From a bacterium (GTDB taxonomy: Bacteria; Bacillota; Clostridia; Lachnospirales; Lachnospiraceae): a DNA stretch of 64,000 nt. Below, piece after piece: positions 34,596 to 42,960 of the stretch. The stretch is from the NCBI GenBank assembly GCA_030524675.1, contig JAUNGE010000001.1:1-64000 (forward strand). The letters are read 5' to 3'. The notes beneath the pieces were generated by a model. That model was not told the DNA's origin. It did not search any database and was given only the letters and a program-made list of their open reading frames with translations. Made by a program: the position numbers and the translations under genes. Numbering within the stretch: position 1 is the first letter of the stretch; each line of letters begins with the position of its first letter.

Positions 34596-36044
34596 TCACT
34601 GCCAGCGCCATCCAGCATAATATTTATTTTTTAATGCCTGTCCGGCCGTTTTGGCAAATCCGAGAGGATACCCGTCAACCGCCACCAGGCACCATCCTTT
34701 TTTCAGTTTTTTCGCCTCTGTATCATAAAGTGCCAAAGTTTCTCCCTTCAAATAACGCAGGACTCTCTCGTCTTCTTTCGGAAGAGAAAATGTGTTGGCA
34801 TACTCATTTGGTTTTAGTGCCATGGCAAGTGCCTGGGAGGGTTCAAAACGGTCTTTTTTCAGTTCTCCGAGAAACAGCCCTGTGCGCAGGCAGCGGATAC
34901 CGCCAAAATCCGGAAATCCTTCCGGCAGCAGATACAGTGCATCCTGTTGGCGAAACAGTCTGGAGGGCTCTGGCTTCCACGAGATAAACTGAAATACGTC
35001 GTCTATCTGTGGATACACGCCCGTTTGGCCGCCGTTCTCCGCCTTCCTCGTTTTATGATATCGCTCTGCTTTCTGCTTTTCTGCGTCTTTGACAGCAGCA
35101 GGCGGACGGACATTCTTAGTTTCGCCCATATCTTTCGCCGCATCGTTTCTTGTATCTTCCACCCGTTTTCTCAGCTTTGCCACAAAATGTCCTTCGCCGC
35201 AGATTTTGTGAGGAAAAAGGCGCAGGCAGCCGGACAAGCCAAATCCTGGCGCCGCTCCGTCAAACAGCGGTACAGCATCCATCTCCATCTGCGGGCAGGT
35301 GTCCAGAAGCCATTGTACATTTCCCTCATCTTCTTCTCTGTCAAATGTGCAGGTGGAATATACCAGCGTTCCGCCTGGCTTTAGCAGTTTCACTGCCTGC
35401 AGCAAAATTTCTCTCTGAATCGGGATGTAAGATTTTGGTCCCCGTTCCTTCCAGCTCGCAATCATATCTGGGTCTTTCCGAAACATACCTTCGCCGGAAC
35501 AGGGTGCATCCACCAACACTTTGTCAAAAAACTCCGGAAATCTCGCGGCAAGTTTGTCCGGTGATTCACTCGTGACACACATATTTTTGACGCCGGCGAG
35601 CTCCAGATTCTTTAAGAGTGCCTTCGCGCGGGAATGGCTGATATCATTCGATACCAGAAGTCCCTCTCCCTGCAGAGCACCGGCTATTGCCGTGCTCTTT
35701 CCGCCAGGTGCTGCACACAGGTCGAGCACCCTATCCCCTGGTTTTGCGGACAGCACAAAAGCAGGAGTCATAGCGCTTGGCTCCTGCAGATAGTACAATC
35801 CGGCATAATAATAAGGATGCTTGGAGAGAGCAATCGTCTCATCATACAGAAAGCCCTCCGGAATCCACGGCACTCTCGATAAAGGTACACCGATAATTTC
35901 CTGTAATGTCTCACCGCTCACCTTGGAGAGATTGGCACGCACCCCAGGTCTTCCCTTTGTCTTTAGACTGTTTTTATAGAGAGAAAACTCGTCCTCCCCG
36001 AGCAGTGCTCTCATTTTTTTCTCATATGTTTCTGGAAGCTGCAT
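34596..36044 (-). CDS. rsmF: RsmF/RsmB-type RNA (cytosine-5) methyltransferase
   Basis: SAM-dependent rRNA methyltransferase of the NOL1/NOP2 family, 482 residues. SAM-binding DLCAAPGGKSTAIAGAL, motif IV with catalytic Cys in VDAPCSGEGMF, and the second Cys in VYSTCTFDREEDEGN. The C-terminal part after about 300 contains a Lys/Glu-rich linker and an RNA-binding-like module (KNEYANTFSL, GYPLGFAKTAGQALKNKYY in parts). The end with KNKYYAGWRWQ fits RsmF of Firmicutes. The first 23 bases overlap the end of the alarmone synthetase gene. Confidence 0.93.
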   Translation of the reverse strand: MQLPETYEKKMRALLGEDEFSLYKNSLKTKGRPGVRANLSKVSGETLQEIIGVPLSRVPWIPEGFLYDETIALSKHPYYYAGLYYLQEPSAMTPAFVLSAKPGDRVLDLCAAPGGKSTAIAGALQGEGLLVSNDISHSRAKALLKNLELAGVKNMCVTSESPDKLAARFPEFFDKVLVDAPCSGEGMFRKDPDMIASWKERGPKSYIPIQREILLQAVKLLKPGGTLVYSTCTFDREEDEGNVQWLLDTCPQMEMDAVPLFDGAAPGFGLSGCLRLFPHKICGEGHFVAKLRKRVEDTRNDAAKDMGETKNVRPPAAVKDAEKQKAERYHKTRKAENGGQTGVYPQIDDVFQFISWKPEPSRLFRQQDALYLLPEGFPDFGGIRCLRTGLFLGELKKDRFEPSQALAMALKPNEYANTFSLPKEDERVLRYLKGETLALYDTEAKKLKKGWCLVAVDGYPLGFAKTAGQALKNKYYAGWRWQ

Positions 36045-36966
36045 CCTGGCTCTCCCTTTCCATCGTTTTCTCTTCTGCTTTTTTCTCTTCGGTTTTCTTT
36101 TCTTCTATTTTCTTTTCTCCTGCTGTTCTCTTCTCGCCTATCTTTTTCTCTTCGTCCTGCTTCGTTTTTCTCTGCTGTAAAAGTTCATCCAGCTGGCTGA
36201 TATTTGCATTGAAATCTGCCAGCTCCAACATATCTCCTGTCTTGTAAATCTGGAAAAACTTATTGTAAATGCGCTGATATTCCTCTTCTGTCATCAGATT
36301 GTGTATCTTCTCCAAAATATGCAGAATATTCTCCACCATATTTGCCTTATCCTGAAAAATATGCTGTGCATCCATGACCTCATCTCGGATGGATGACATC
36401 TCTTCATCCAGAGACAGCACCGCATCCGCCGCTTTCAGAATTCTCTCATGGATATGTTCCGGCAATTCTCCTTGGTATTTATACTGTAAAGAATGTTCAA
36501 TCACCGCCCAGAAATTCATCGCCAGAGTACGAATCTGAATTTCCACCGGAAGACGCATCCTTCCGTGTATAGTTTCGACTTCGTACTCGATTGTAATATG
36601 ATAGCTGCGATAGCCGCTGCGTTTGCGGTTCGTGATATAGTCCTGTTCGCGAATCACCTTCATATCACTGCGTCCTCGGATAATCTCCACTACTTCTTTG
36701 ATATCATCGACAAATTGACAGATAATGCGGATTCCTGCGATGTCATCCATCGCTTCTTCCAGCTTGCATGTCGCAAGCGGAATGTTTTTGCGGTACGCCT
36801 TATCAATAATGCTGGACGAACGCTTCACCCGCCCTTTTACCTGTTCAATAGGCGAATACATCCCCATGTCCTGGTATTCTTTCATCATATGGCGGAACTT
36901 GACTGTCAGTTCCTCCACCGCCAGCTCATACGGCATCAGCCGTTCTCTCCAGATTTGTGTTTCCAT
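36022..36966 (-). CDS. Small alarmone synthetase (RelQ/SasB type) with charged tail
   Basis: (p)ppGpp synthetase lacking the hydrolase domain. Conserved synthetase blocks: RVKRSSSIIDKAYRK, DIAGIRIICQFVDDI, YITNRKRSGYRSYHITIEYEV (in pieces), VEIQIRTLAMNFWAVIEHSLQYKY (in pieces). The family is about 210 residues; this protein is 314. The surplus is a C-terminal low-complexity tail after about 245 (KKIEEKKTEEKKAEEK), probably helical. The ATG lies after AAGGGGTGAAATGTT. Its 3' end overlaps rsmF, which suggests coupling of alarmone and ribosome maturation functions, though this is only positional. Confidence 0.92.
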   Translation of the reverse strand: METQIWRERLMPYELAVEELTVKFRHMMKEYQDMGMYSPIEQVKGRVKRSSSIIDKAYRKNIPLATCKLEEAMDDIAGIRIICQFVDDIKEVVEIIRGRSDMKVIREQDYITNRKRSGYRSYHITIEYEVETIHGRMRLPVEIQIRTLAMNFWAVIEHSLQYKYQGELPEHIHERILKAADAVLSLDEEMSSIRDEVMDAQHIFQDKANMVENILHILEKIHNLMTEEEYQRIYNKFFQIYKTGDMLELADFNANISQLDELLQQRKTKQDEEKKIGEKRTAGEKKIEEKKTEEKKAEEKTMERESQDAASRNI

Positions 36967-37058
36967 AACATTTCACCCCTTACCATTTTACAGCAGAAAA
37001 TTTAACCCTGGTATCATTATCCTGAAATATTGTAGCATATTTTTTATCTCTTGAACAT

Positions 37059-37886
37059 TTAATAAGCATATTTTAATGGAAATTTCATGAAATATTTCAA
37101 AATCCAATATGGGTTTATGCTTACTTCGTCATAGTGGTCTGTCTTTACATAGATGCCCAGATGCAAATGCACCGGAAAATTTCCGACTGCACCCTCGGTT
37201 TTGCTGTAGCCGGAATCTCCCATAAATCCCAAAAGTTCTCCCGCCTGTATGGCATCGCCTTCCTTCCAGTCTTCGCTGTACGAATACAGATGGGCATAAT
37301 ATAGATAGGCGCCTCCTGGAGCGCGCACGCCGATGCGCCAGCCGCCCTTTTCCAGCCAGCCGATTTTTTCTATCGTGCCGTCTGTCATGCTGACGATGGG
37401 GTAAAACCCGCGCGGCCTCTCCATCCCCATGATGTCACACCCTTCATGCCCCCTGCTTCCCCCGTACGTCCGCTCATCCTGCCAGGAATCCTCAAACGTA
37501 ACGGCGGGGACATCTGGATTCGTGCTCTCCGGAATCGGAAAATAGCGCAGGTCAGACAGTACACAGGCATATGCCTGGCAGAGTTTGCGGTATTCAATGG
37601 GTTTTTTCTTCAAAAAATGGGACGAATCAAAATTCAGACTTTTCAATTCTGTCAAGTCAAAATCATTTTCTAACATCAGTGCTGTAATCTGTTCCGGATT
37701 CAGAGTAGACTGAGAAGCGATGGCATCTCCCAGCCGCATTGCCCGAAAACCGTCGCTCTCCGCACTGTATGCCGTCAGATTGTGATAGGGAAACTGTTCC
37801 TTCAGCCATTTTATGAGAAACACATCAAGAAACACCAGAACAAAAAAACACGATGCCAGAAGCATCCATTTTTCCAAATATTTCAT
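37059..37886 (-). CDS. Membrane-anchored M23 peptidase
   Basis: 275 residues. An N-terminal TM segment (WMLLASCFFVLVFLDVFLI) anchors it. A helical region follows, then an M23 (LytM-like) domain from about 140. Zinc ligands are visible in GSRGHEGCDIMG (HxxxD) and FPVHLHLGIYV (HxH). It should cleave peptidoglycan cross-links or interact with the wall, with the active domain outside. The start MKYLEKWML has CAGGAA just upstream. It is divergent from the YlbJ-like gene with 52 bases between them, so both promoters must lie there. Confidence 0.88.
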   Translation of the reverse strand: MKYLEKWMLLASCFFVLVFLDVFLIKWLKEQFPYHNLTAYSAESDGFRAMRLGDAIASQSTLNPEQITALMLENDFDLTELKSLNFDSSHFLKKKPIEYRKLCQAYACVLSDLRYFPIPESTNPDVPAVTFEDSWQDERTYGGSRGHEGCDIMGMERPRGFYPIVSMTDGTIEKIGWLEKGGWRIGVRAPGGAYLYYAHLYSYSEDWKEGDAIQAGELLGFMGDSGYSKTEGAVGNFPVHLHLGIYVKTDHYDEVSINPYWILKYFMKFPLKYAY

Positions 37887-37938
37887 GTTCCTGCCCACCG
37901 CCGCATACACTGTACAAATACAATATATTCCGGTGTCT

Positions 37939-38889
37939 ATGAAAAAATCCCTGTTTTCGTGTTTTTCTGTCTTTTTTCTGATGAGTCTCCTGTTTTATCC
38001 ACAGCTCTCCTTTGAGGGCGCCAAAAATGGACTTCTTCTGTGGTATCAGACAGTGGTTCCCACGCTTTTTCCTTTTATGACAGCATCCAAACTCGCCGTA
38101 GCATCCGGCGGCGCCACCCTTTTGATAAGACCTCTGTATCCGCTCTGCAAAAAACTTCTGCATCTGAGCGAAGAAGGAACTTACACACTGTTTTCCGGAC
38201 TTCTGTGCGGATATCCGATGGGCGCGAAAACATGCAGCGATTTTTTGGAGCAAGGAACATTGTCTCTCCAGGAAGGGCGCTTTTTGGTTGCTGTCTGCAA
38301 CCTGCCAAGCCCCATGTTTCTTCTCGGCTATCTGTCTGCACAGGCAGGCGGGGAGCTCTCCAGAGCAAAAATTTTTCTTGTAGTATACGGACCGTTGCTG
38401 CCTCTTAGCGCCGCTGCCTGGTTTTGTTACCGCATGTATCGAAATTCTGCTGCCAATCCGAGAGAACTACGGCAGAAAAGCACACGGAGCGCCATACAAA
38501 AAGACATACATAGAAACTTGTCAAAATCAGACTCTATCGACGATATTTTTTCCGATTGCTGCCTGGTTCTGTTAAAAATCGGCTGCTATATGGTCCTGTT
38601 TTCTGTGATGGCGGCATTTTTCTCACACTCTTCTCTCCCGCCCCTCCTAAAACCAGTTGCTGTCGGCCTGATGGAGATGACAACAGGGATTCACACAGCA
38701 GCGATTCTTTTAAAAAAACCAGTATCCTGGTTTTTCATGCTGCTCTTTGCAGTATTTGGCGGCTTTTCTGGTTTATTTCAGACAAAAAGTGTCATGAAAA
38801 ATGCCGGATTATCCATCCGGCACTATATGGGCTGGAAAATGCTGCACACAGCACTCTCCGCACTCTATTTTGTTTGGCTATGTATTTGA
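37939..38889 (+). CDS. YlbJ-like sporulation membrane protein
   Basis: 316 residues, polytopic, about eight hydrophobic segments (LFSCFSVFFLMSLLFYP, WYQTVVPTLFPFMTAS, MVLFSVMAAFF, WFFMLLFAVFGGFSGLFQ). The block LLCGYPMGAKTCSDF matches the Gate/nucleoside-recognition family to which sporulation protein YlbJ belongs. In Bacillus ylbJ follows coaD and rsmD; here these genes are also neighbours but on the other strand. Start ATG at 37939. It may act in spore formation; the transported compound is unknown. Confidence 0.8.
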   Translation: MKKSLFSCFSVFFLMSLLFYPQLSFEGAKNGLLLWYQTVVPTLFPFMTASKLAVASGGATLLIRPLYPLCKKLLHLSEEGTYTLFSGLLCGYPMGAKTCSDFLEQGTLSLQEGRFLVAVCNLPSPMFLLGYLSAQAGGELSRAKIFLVVYGPLLPLSAAAWFCYRMYRNSAANPRELRQKSTRSAIQKDIHRNLSKSDSIDDIFSDCCLVLLKIGCYMVLFSVMAAFFSHSSLPPLLKPVAVGLMEMTTGIHTAAILLKKPVSWFFMLLFAVFGGFSGLFQTKSVMKNAGLSIRHYMGWKMLHTALSALYFVWLCI

Positions 38890-38894
38890 TAGTT

Positions 38895-39623
38895 TTAGTT
38901 TGCTGTCTGTTCTTCCTGTCCCTCAACCGACTCGTCTTCTGGTACCTGACCGCCCTCTCGGAGCATGGTTTTCTTGAGCTCACTGCGGTTGGACTCTGCG
39001 ATGTCATAGTTGGACTGGAAACTGTCTATCAGAGACTGGAATTGATTCTGCAGTACATCAAACTGAGTCTGTGAAGTGGAGATGGCATGGTTGATGATTT
39101 TCTGTAAATCCTGCAGCATGGTATCTGTATACTGCGCCGCGCCAAGACGGATGCTGGCTGCCTGTGCGTAGGCATTATCAAGAATCGCCTGCGCTTCTGC
39201 CTGTGCCTGCTGGTAAATCTGGTTTGTCTGCTCATATGCCTGCTGCATAATCTCATGGTTGTCCACGCGCTCTCTGGTCTGTGCATCGGCATCTGCCATA
39301 ATCTGATTGAACTGTGCAGTCGCTTCATTTATCATGCTGTTGCTGCGCTCAGATGCCTCGTCGATCATGTTGCTGCTCTTTGCAGTCGCTTCATCCAGCA
39401 TGGAGGCCGCCTGCTTTCTCGCCTCAGAGAGAATCGCATCCTGATTGCTGATAATTTTCTGGTATTTTTTGATTTCATCCGGAACTCTCAGGCGCAGTTC
39501 CACCAGAAGCTCTCCGAGTTCTTCCTTATTGACAATGATCCGCGCTTTGTTGGAAAGCGGCTGAAACGGACATGTATCGATATACTCCTCAATTTCCTGA
39601 ATTAACTGTTCAATTTTACTCAT
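38895..39623 (-). CDS. Coiled-coil protein beside coaD (V-ATPase subunit H-like)
   Basis: About 242 residues without TM helices. After KIEQLIQEIEEYIDTC and a short conserved part (IIVNKEELGELLVELRLR) follows a long Ala/Gln/Glu-rich heptad region (about 60-200, with DEATAKSSNMIDEASERSNS-type repeats). The end is acidic. Such proteins are often named vacuolar H+-ATPase subunit H-like or DivIVA-like from their coiled coil only. Neighbourhood with coaD and rsmD occurs in related Clostridia. Function unknown. Confidence 0.8.
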   Translation of the reverse strand: MSKIEQLIQEIEEYIDTCPFQPLSNKARIIVNKEELGELLVELRLRVPDEIKKYQKIISNQDAILSEARKQAASMLDEATAKSSNMIDEASERSNSMINEATAQFNQIMADADAQTRERVDNHEIMQQAYEQTNQIYQQAQAEAQAILDNAYAQAASIRLGAAQYTDTMLQDLQKIINHAISTSQTQFDVLQNQFQSLIDSFQSNYDIAESNRSELKKTMLREGGQVPEDESVEGQEEQTAN

Positions 39624-39666
39624 CAAGATATAACGCTCCTTTATCTATTCTAACTATTTTCAGCTC

Positions 39667-39699
39667 GCAGCTGCCCCCTTCTTTTGGCGTGGCAGCTGC
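39667..39699. terminator. Hairpin between coaD and the coiled-coil gene
   Basis: GCAGCTGCC pairs with GGCAGCTGC across 15 bases, 9 bp perfect. It lies in the 94-base spacer downstream of coaD. T-rich flanks are on the plus-strand side only, so it may act as a partial terminator or mRNA-stabilising structure. Confidence 0.45.
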
Positions 39700-39717
39700 T
39701 TTCGTTCGTTTTCAATC

Positions 39718-40215
39718 TCATCTCATTTCATGGATTCTGTCGCGGTATTTCTCCTCAATGCGGTCTTTTAGCTGCCATGGCACAAACTGTGAAATATCCC
39801 CTCCAAAGCTGGCTACTTCTTTTACCATGCTGGAGCTGACATATGCGTATTTTAGGTTGGTCGTCAAAAATATCGTGTCCAGCTCGGGTGCCAGCATACG
39901 GTTGGAATGTGCCATCTGAAGCTCATACTCAAAATCCGTGATTGCGCGCAGTCCTCTGATAATCACACTGGCGTTGCATTGTCTGGCAAAATCCACCAGA
40001 AGGCCGCTGAAAGCCTGTACTTCTACATTTGGAAAAATCGACGTAACATCTCTTAACATCTTAACACGTTCCTCGGCGGAAAACAATGGGGTTTTGGAAT
40101 TATTGTTTAAAACTCCGATAATCAGATGGTCCACCGCCTTGGCAGAGCGTTCAATAATATCAAGATGCCCTAAAGTAGTCGGGTCGAAACTGCCTGGATA
40201 AACAGCGATTAACAT
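39718..40215 (-). CDS. coaD: Phosphopantetheine adenylyltransferase CoaD
   Basis: Transfers AMP to 4'-phosphopantetheine, the penultimate step of coenzyme A synthesis. 165 residues. Signature [15 protein letters not shown] at the start, [16 protein letters not shown] in the middle and [15 protein letters not shown] near the end, all typical. The start MLIAVYPGS has AAAGGA 9 bases upstream. It begins 2 bases after the rsmD stop, as in the conserved rsmD-coaD pair. Confidence 0.97.
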   Translation of the reverse strand: MLIAVYPGSFDPTTLGHLDIIERSAKAVDHLIIGVLNNNSKTPLFSAEERVKMLRDVTSIFPNVEVQAFSGLLVDFARQCNASVIIRGLRAITDFEYELQMAHSNRMLAPELDTIFLTTNLKYAYVSSSMVKEVASFGGDISQFVPWQLKDRIEEKYRDRIHEMR

Positions 40216-40217
40216 AA

Positions 40218-40778
40218 TTATTTTTCCTTTCTGTATAAAAAAATGTGTTGGTTGGTCTTGTACGTTTTCTGGCGCGTACAAACAAAACTCAATTCATTCA
40301 GATAATCGAATGTGGTGTCCAAAGACGCTTCCACGATGAGCAGCGTATCTTTGTGTATCAAAGAAGAGGCAGAAAGCTGGGTAAGCACCTCTTTTTCATA
40401 TTCATGGCGGTACGGCGGGTCCATAAACACAAGATCCGCAGAAAGCTTTCGGCCTTCCAGCACATGGAGCGCTTTCTTTACATCGTACGGCAAAATTTCC
40501 GCTTTGTCCGCTAGCTTTGTATTTCTCAAGTTTTCCCGAATACAGGAAACGGCCGAAGGAGCAGACTCCACAAAATAGGCTTTCTTGGCGCCGCGGCTCA
40601 GTGCTTCAATTCCAATCGCACCACTTCCGGAGAAGAGGTCCAGAAAAACAGCATCCAGCAGGTACGGCTGCAGCATATTAAAAAGTGTTTCCTTGATACG
40701 GTCTGTAGTCGGCCTAGTCTCCATGCCTTCTATCGTTTTTAAAGGAATGCGCTTGGCAGTTCCGGCGATTACTCTCAT
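40218..40778 (-). CDS. rsmD: 16S rRNA (guanine966-N2)-methyltransferase RsmD
   Basis: SAM-dependent methyltransferase for G966 of 16S rRNA, 186 residues. Blocks: [14 protein letters not shown] at the start, [37 protein letters not shown] (in pieces) and the catalytic DPPY in [13 protein letters not shown] place the start at MRVIAGTA with GAGGG 8 bases before it; an in-frame extension upstream is AT-rich and unlike the family. Confidence 0.95.
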   Translation of the reverse strand: MRVIAGTAKRIPLKTIEGMETRPTTDRIKETLFNMLQPYLLDAVFLDLFSGSGAIGIEALSRGAKKAYFVESAPSAVSCIRENLRNTKLADKAEILPYDVKKALHVLEGRKLSADLVFMDPPYRHEYEKEVLTQLSASSLIHKDTLLIVEASLDTTFDYLNELSFVCTRQKTYKTNQHIFLYRKEK

Positions 40779-40892
40779 ATAATACCCTCGCTTCCGGTCT
40801 TTGATTTCCTCATTATAGTATGATTTTTCAGGAATCACAAGCCATTTTCTTAGAAAATACAAAAATTTGGCAAATTACGCAGAACCTTCTAG

Positions 40893-40920
40893 TGTATTTC
40901 TTTTTCTGCGGAACATAATA
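40893..40920 (+). promoter_or_regulatory. Possible sigma-G-type promoter of ssp
   Basis: CATAATA at 40914-40920 resembles the forespore sigma-G -10 (CATACTA), with TGTATT 15 bases upstream as weak -35. It lies about 80 bases before ssp. The spacing is short for sigma-G, so this is tentative. Confidence 0.35.
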
Positions 40921-40998
40921 GGAATGTAACATCAATACAAACGCAGCTGACACACACAAAAAACAGATGGCTGCAAATACACCAAAGGAGGCGTTATT

Positions 40999-41202
40999 AT
41001 GAAAAACAATTCTAACAAGACAACTGTACCAGAGGCAAAAGAAGCAATGGATAAGTTCAAAATGGAAGTAGCAAGTGAGCTTGGAGTACCGCTGACAAAC
41101 GGTTACAACGGCAACCTGACTTCCGCACAGAACGGATCTGTCGGTGGATATATGGTGAAAAAGATGATTGAGGCACAGGAGCGTCAGATGGCAGGTAAAT
41201 AA
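40999..41202 (+). CDS. Alpha/beta-type small acid-soluble spore protein
   Basis: DNA-binding protein that coats and protects spore DNA and is degraded at germination. 67 residues with the family features: ALKEAM-like PEAKEAMDKFKMEVASELGV (in parts), YNGNLTSAQNGSVGGYMVKKMIE (in parts). The GPR protease site is expected at FKMEVASE. AAAGGAGG precedes the ATG. It is the clearest sign that the organism forms endospores. Confidence 0.96.
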   Translation: MKNNSNKTTVPEAKEAMDKFKMEVASELGVPLTNGYNGNLTSAQNGSVGGYMVKKMIEAQERQMAGK

Positions 41203-41547
41203 ATACCTGAATGAGGCATCTGTACTAGATGCAAAAAATGCCAGATGAGATGTCAGGCAGATAACGGTTTCAAGTCAACTAAAAAATGAAATCGCAATAA
41301 AATTAAAAAAGCTGAAATCAAGCAGTAAAATCGAATAAAAAATCGAACACAACAAAAAAGCACTGTGATACCTAAACGGACATGTCGCCTGACGGCGACA
41401 CTACCATGATATGAAAGGTATGACAGTGCTTTTTTGGCGTTTGGCCGCATTGCGTCACATGAAATTCCTGTCTGCATACTTTACAAAAAGAAATGGTGTG
41501 CTATACTGATTCACAGAAAAATGAACGGGAAAGGAAGTTTATGTATC
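41203..41547 (+). other. Spacer after ssp
   Basis: No gene supported. It holds GCATCTGTACTAGATGC followed by AAAAAA (41215-41237), which can act as a first terminator. An A-rich stretch follows, then the large hairpin at 41354-41435, and finally the leader of the transporter gene, where TGCTATACT near 41501 may be a -10. Confidence 0.5.
41354..41435. terminator. Large two-stem terminator after ssp
   Basis: AAAAAGCACTGTGATACCT pairs with AGGTATGACAGTGCTTTTT, and an inner perfect stem TGTCGCC-TGAC-GGCGACA lies between. T runs at the outer end (and A run on the other) allow termination in both directions. Confidence 0.8.
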
Positions 41548-42411
41548 ATGACTCAAAAACAAAAAGGAATCCTATGTATTCTCGCCGCCGCCTTCTTTTT
41601 TTCACTGATGAATGTGTTTGTGCGGCTCGCTGGTGATGTTCCATCCGTGCAGAAAAGCTTTTTCAGGAATGTCGTGGCAATTCTCTTTGCTGGTATTCTG
41701 CTGCTGCGCAGCCCTGAAACAGTCACCCTAAAGCCTGGCGACCTGAAATATCTGCTGCTTCGCTCGGCATTCGGCACACTCGGCATCCTCTGTAACTTCT
41801 ATGCGGTAGACCATATGGTGCTCGCAGACGCATCCATGCTAAACAAAATGTCTCCGTTTTTTGCGATTCTGTTCAGCTATTTTCTGCTGAAAGAAAAAAT
41901 TTCCCTAGTGCAGGCAGCAGCCGTCATCGCCGCATTTATCGGAAGTCTATGTATCATCAAGCCAAGCGGCCAGACAATGGAATTTCTTCCGTCCCTGATT
42001 GGACTGACCGGCGGTATGGGAGCCGGCATTGCCTACACCATGGTGCGTATTTTGGGAAAGCGCGGCATCAAGGGCCCCTTTATTGTCTTTTTCTTCTCTG
42101 CCTTTTCCTGCCTCGTCGTTCTGCCCTATGTGCTGCTAAACTACCACCCGATGAGCGGAATGCAGGTTTTGATGTTGCTTTGTGCCGGACTTGCCGCGTC
42201 CGGCGGCCAGTTTGCCATCACAGGCGCATACTGCTTCGCACCGGCAAGAGAAATTTCTGTCTACGATTATTCGCAGATTATCTTCTCCGCTATTTTGGGA
42301 TTCTTCCTGTTTCAGCAAATACCAGATATGTTCAGCTGGATTGGATATCTCATTATCTGTACAGCAGCAGTCGGCATGTTTCTGTATCAGAAAAACCAGA
42401 CCGCTGCCTGA
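41548..42411 (+). CDS. EamA/DMT-family transporter
   Basis: 287 residues with about ten TM helices in two EamA halves (LCILAAAFFFSLMNVFVRLAG; MQVLMLLCAGLAASGGQFAI). Features such as KSFFRNVVAILFAGILLL, ADASMLNKMSPFFAILFSYF (in parts) and PAREISVYDYSQIIFSAILG are typical of the drug/metabolite transporter superfamily. The substrate is unknown. The start is the ATG at 41548, with AAAGGAAG about 12 bases upstream. It converges on the nitroreductase gene 10 bases away. Confidence 0.9.
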   Translation: MTQKQKGILCILAAAFFFSLMNVFVRLAGDVPSVQKSFFRNVVAILFAGILLLRSPETVTLKPGDLKYLLLRSAFGTLGILCNFYAVDHMVLADASMLNKMSPFFAILFSYFLLKEKISLVQAAAVIAAFIGSLCIIKPSGQTMEFLPSLIGLTGGMGAGIAYTMVRILGKRGIKGPFIVFFFSAFSCLVVLPYVLLNYHPMSGMQVLMLLCAGLAASGGQFAITGAYCFAPAREISVYDYSQIIFSAILGFFLFQQIPDMFSWIGYLIICTAAVGMFLYQKNQTAA

Positions 42412-42421
42412 TACTGCTTTC

Positions 42422-42940
42422 TCAGTCCGCAAAACGAATGACGCCGATTTTTTCTTTGCCTGCGGGTGTCTCTTTTGCATAGCCAAGAGCGGCCATTCCA
42501 TACACAACATGATTGTCCGGCACGCCAAATTCTTTTAACAGAGTGCGGATTGCCGGACGCTCGCTGATATTGTTCAGCTGGTTAATCCATACGGAGCCGA
42601 TTCCAAAAGAATGAGCCGCCAGAAAGATATTTTCCAGAGCGCACGCATTGTCCTCTCTTCCAAATGGACTCTCTTTTAAGTTGGAGGGAATGATCAGTGC
42701 CGCTGGTCTGTACATGTCATAGCCCTCGCGCCCCAATTCTGCTGCAATGGCGTCTGCCAGCCTTTTTATATTCTCTCGGTCTGTCACGACAGTAAACTGC
42801 CAGGTCTGGCGTCCCATCCCGCTCGGCGCGTAGATGGCGGTCTGTGCAATCTGCTCCAGAATTTCTCTCTCAATCGGCTGTTCTGTGAATGTGCGCACAC
42901 TTCTTCTGGTAAGCAGCGCTTCTACTACTGCATTTGTCAT
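42422..42940 (-). CDS. Nitroreductase-family flavoprotein
   Basis: 172 residues. FMN-binding start LLTRRSVRTFTEQPIERE, then QTAIYAPSGMGRQTWQFTVV, and the later GIGSVWINQLNN and VPDNHVVYGMAALGYA. This is the nitroreductase fold of small NAD(P)H-dependent flavoenzymes. Substrate unknown. AAGGAGG precedes the ATG. It lies downstream of the PLP enzyme gene with a 20-base gap, probably one transcript. Confidence 0.92.
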   Translation of the reverse strand: MTNAVVEALLTRRSVRTFTEQPIEREILEQIAQTAIYAPSGMGRQTWQFTVVTDRENIKRLADAIAAELGREGYDMYRPAALIIPSNLKESPFGREDNACALENIFLAAHSFGIGSVWINQLNNISERPAIRTLLKEFGVPDNHVVYGMAALGYAKETPAGKEKIGVIRFAD

Positions 42941-42960
42941 ACTAAAGTCCTCCTTGCATT

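Noticed and set aside
41253..41477. 74-codon minus-strand frame downstream of ssp.
   Set aside because: It runs straight through the large terminator hairpin and has no RBS.
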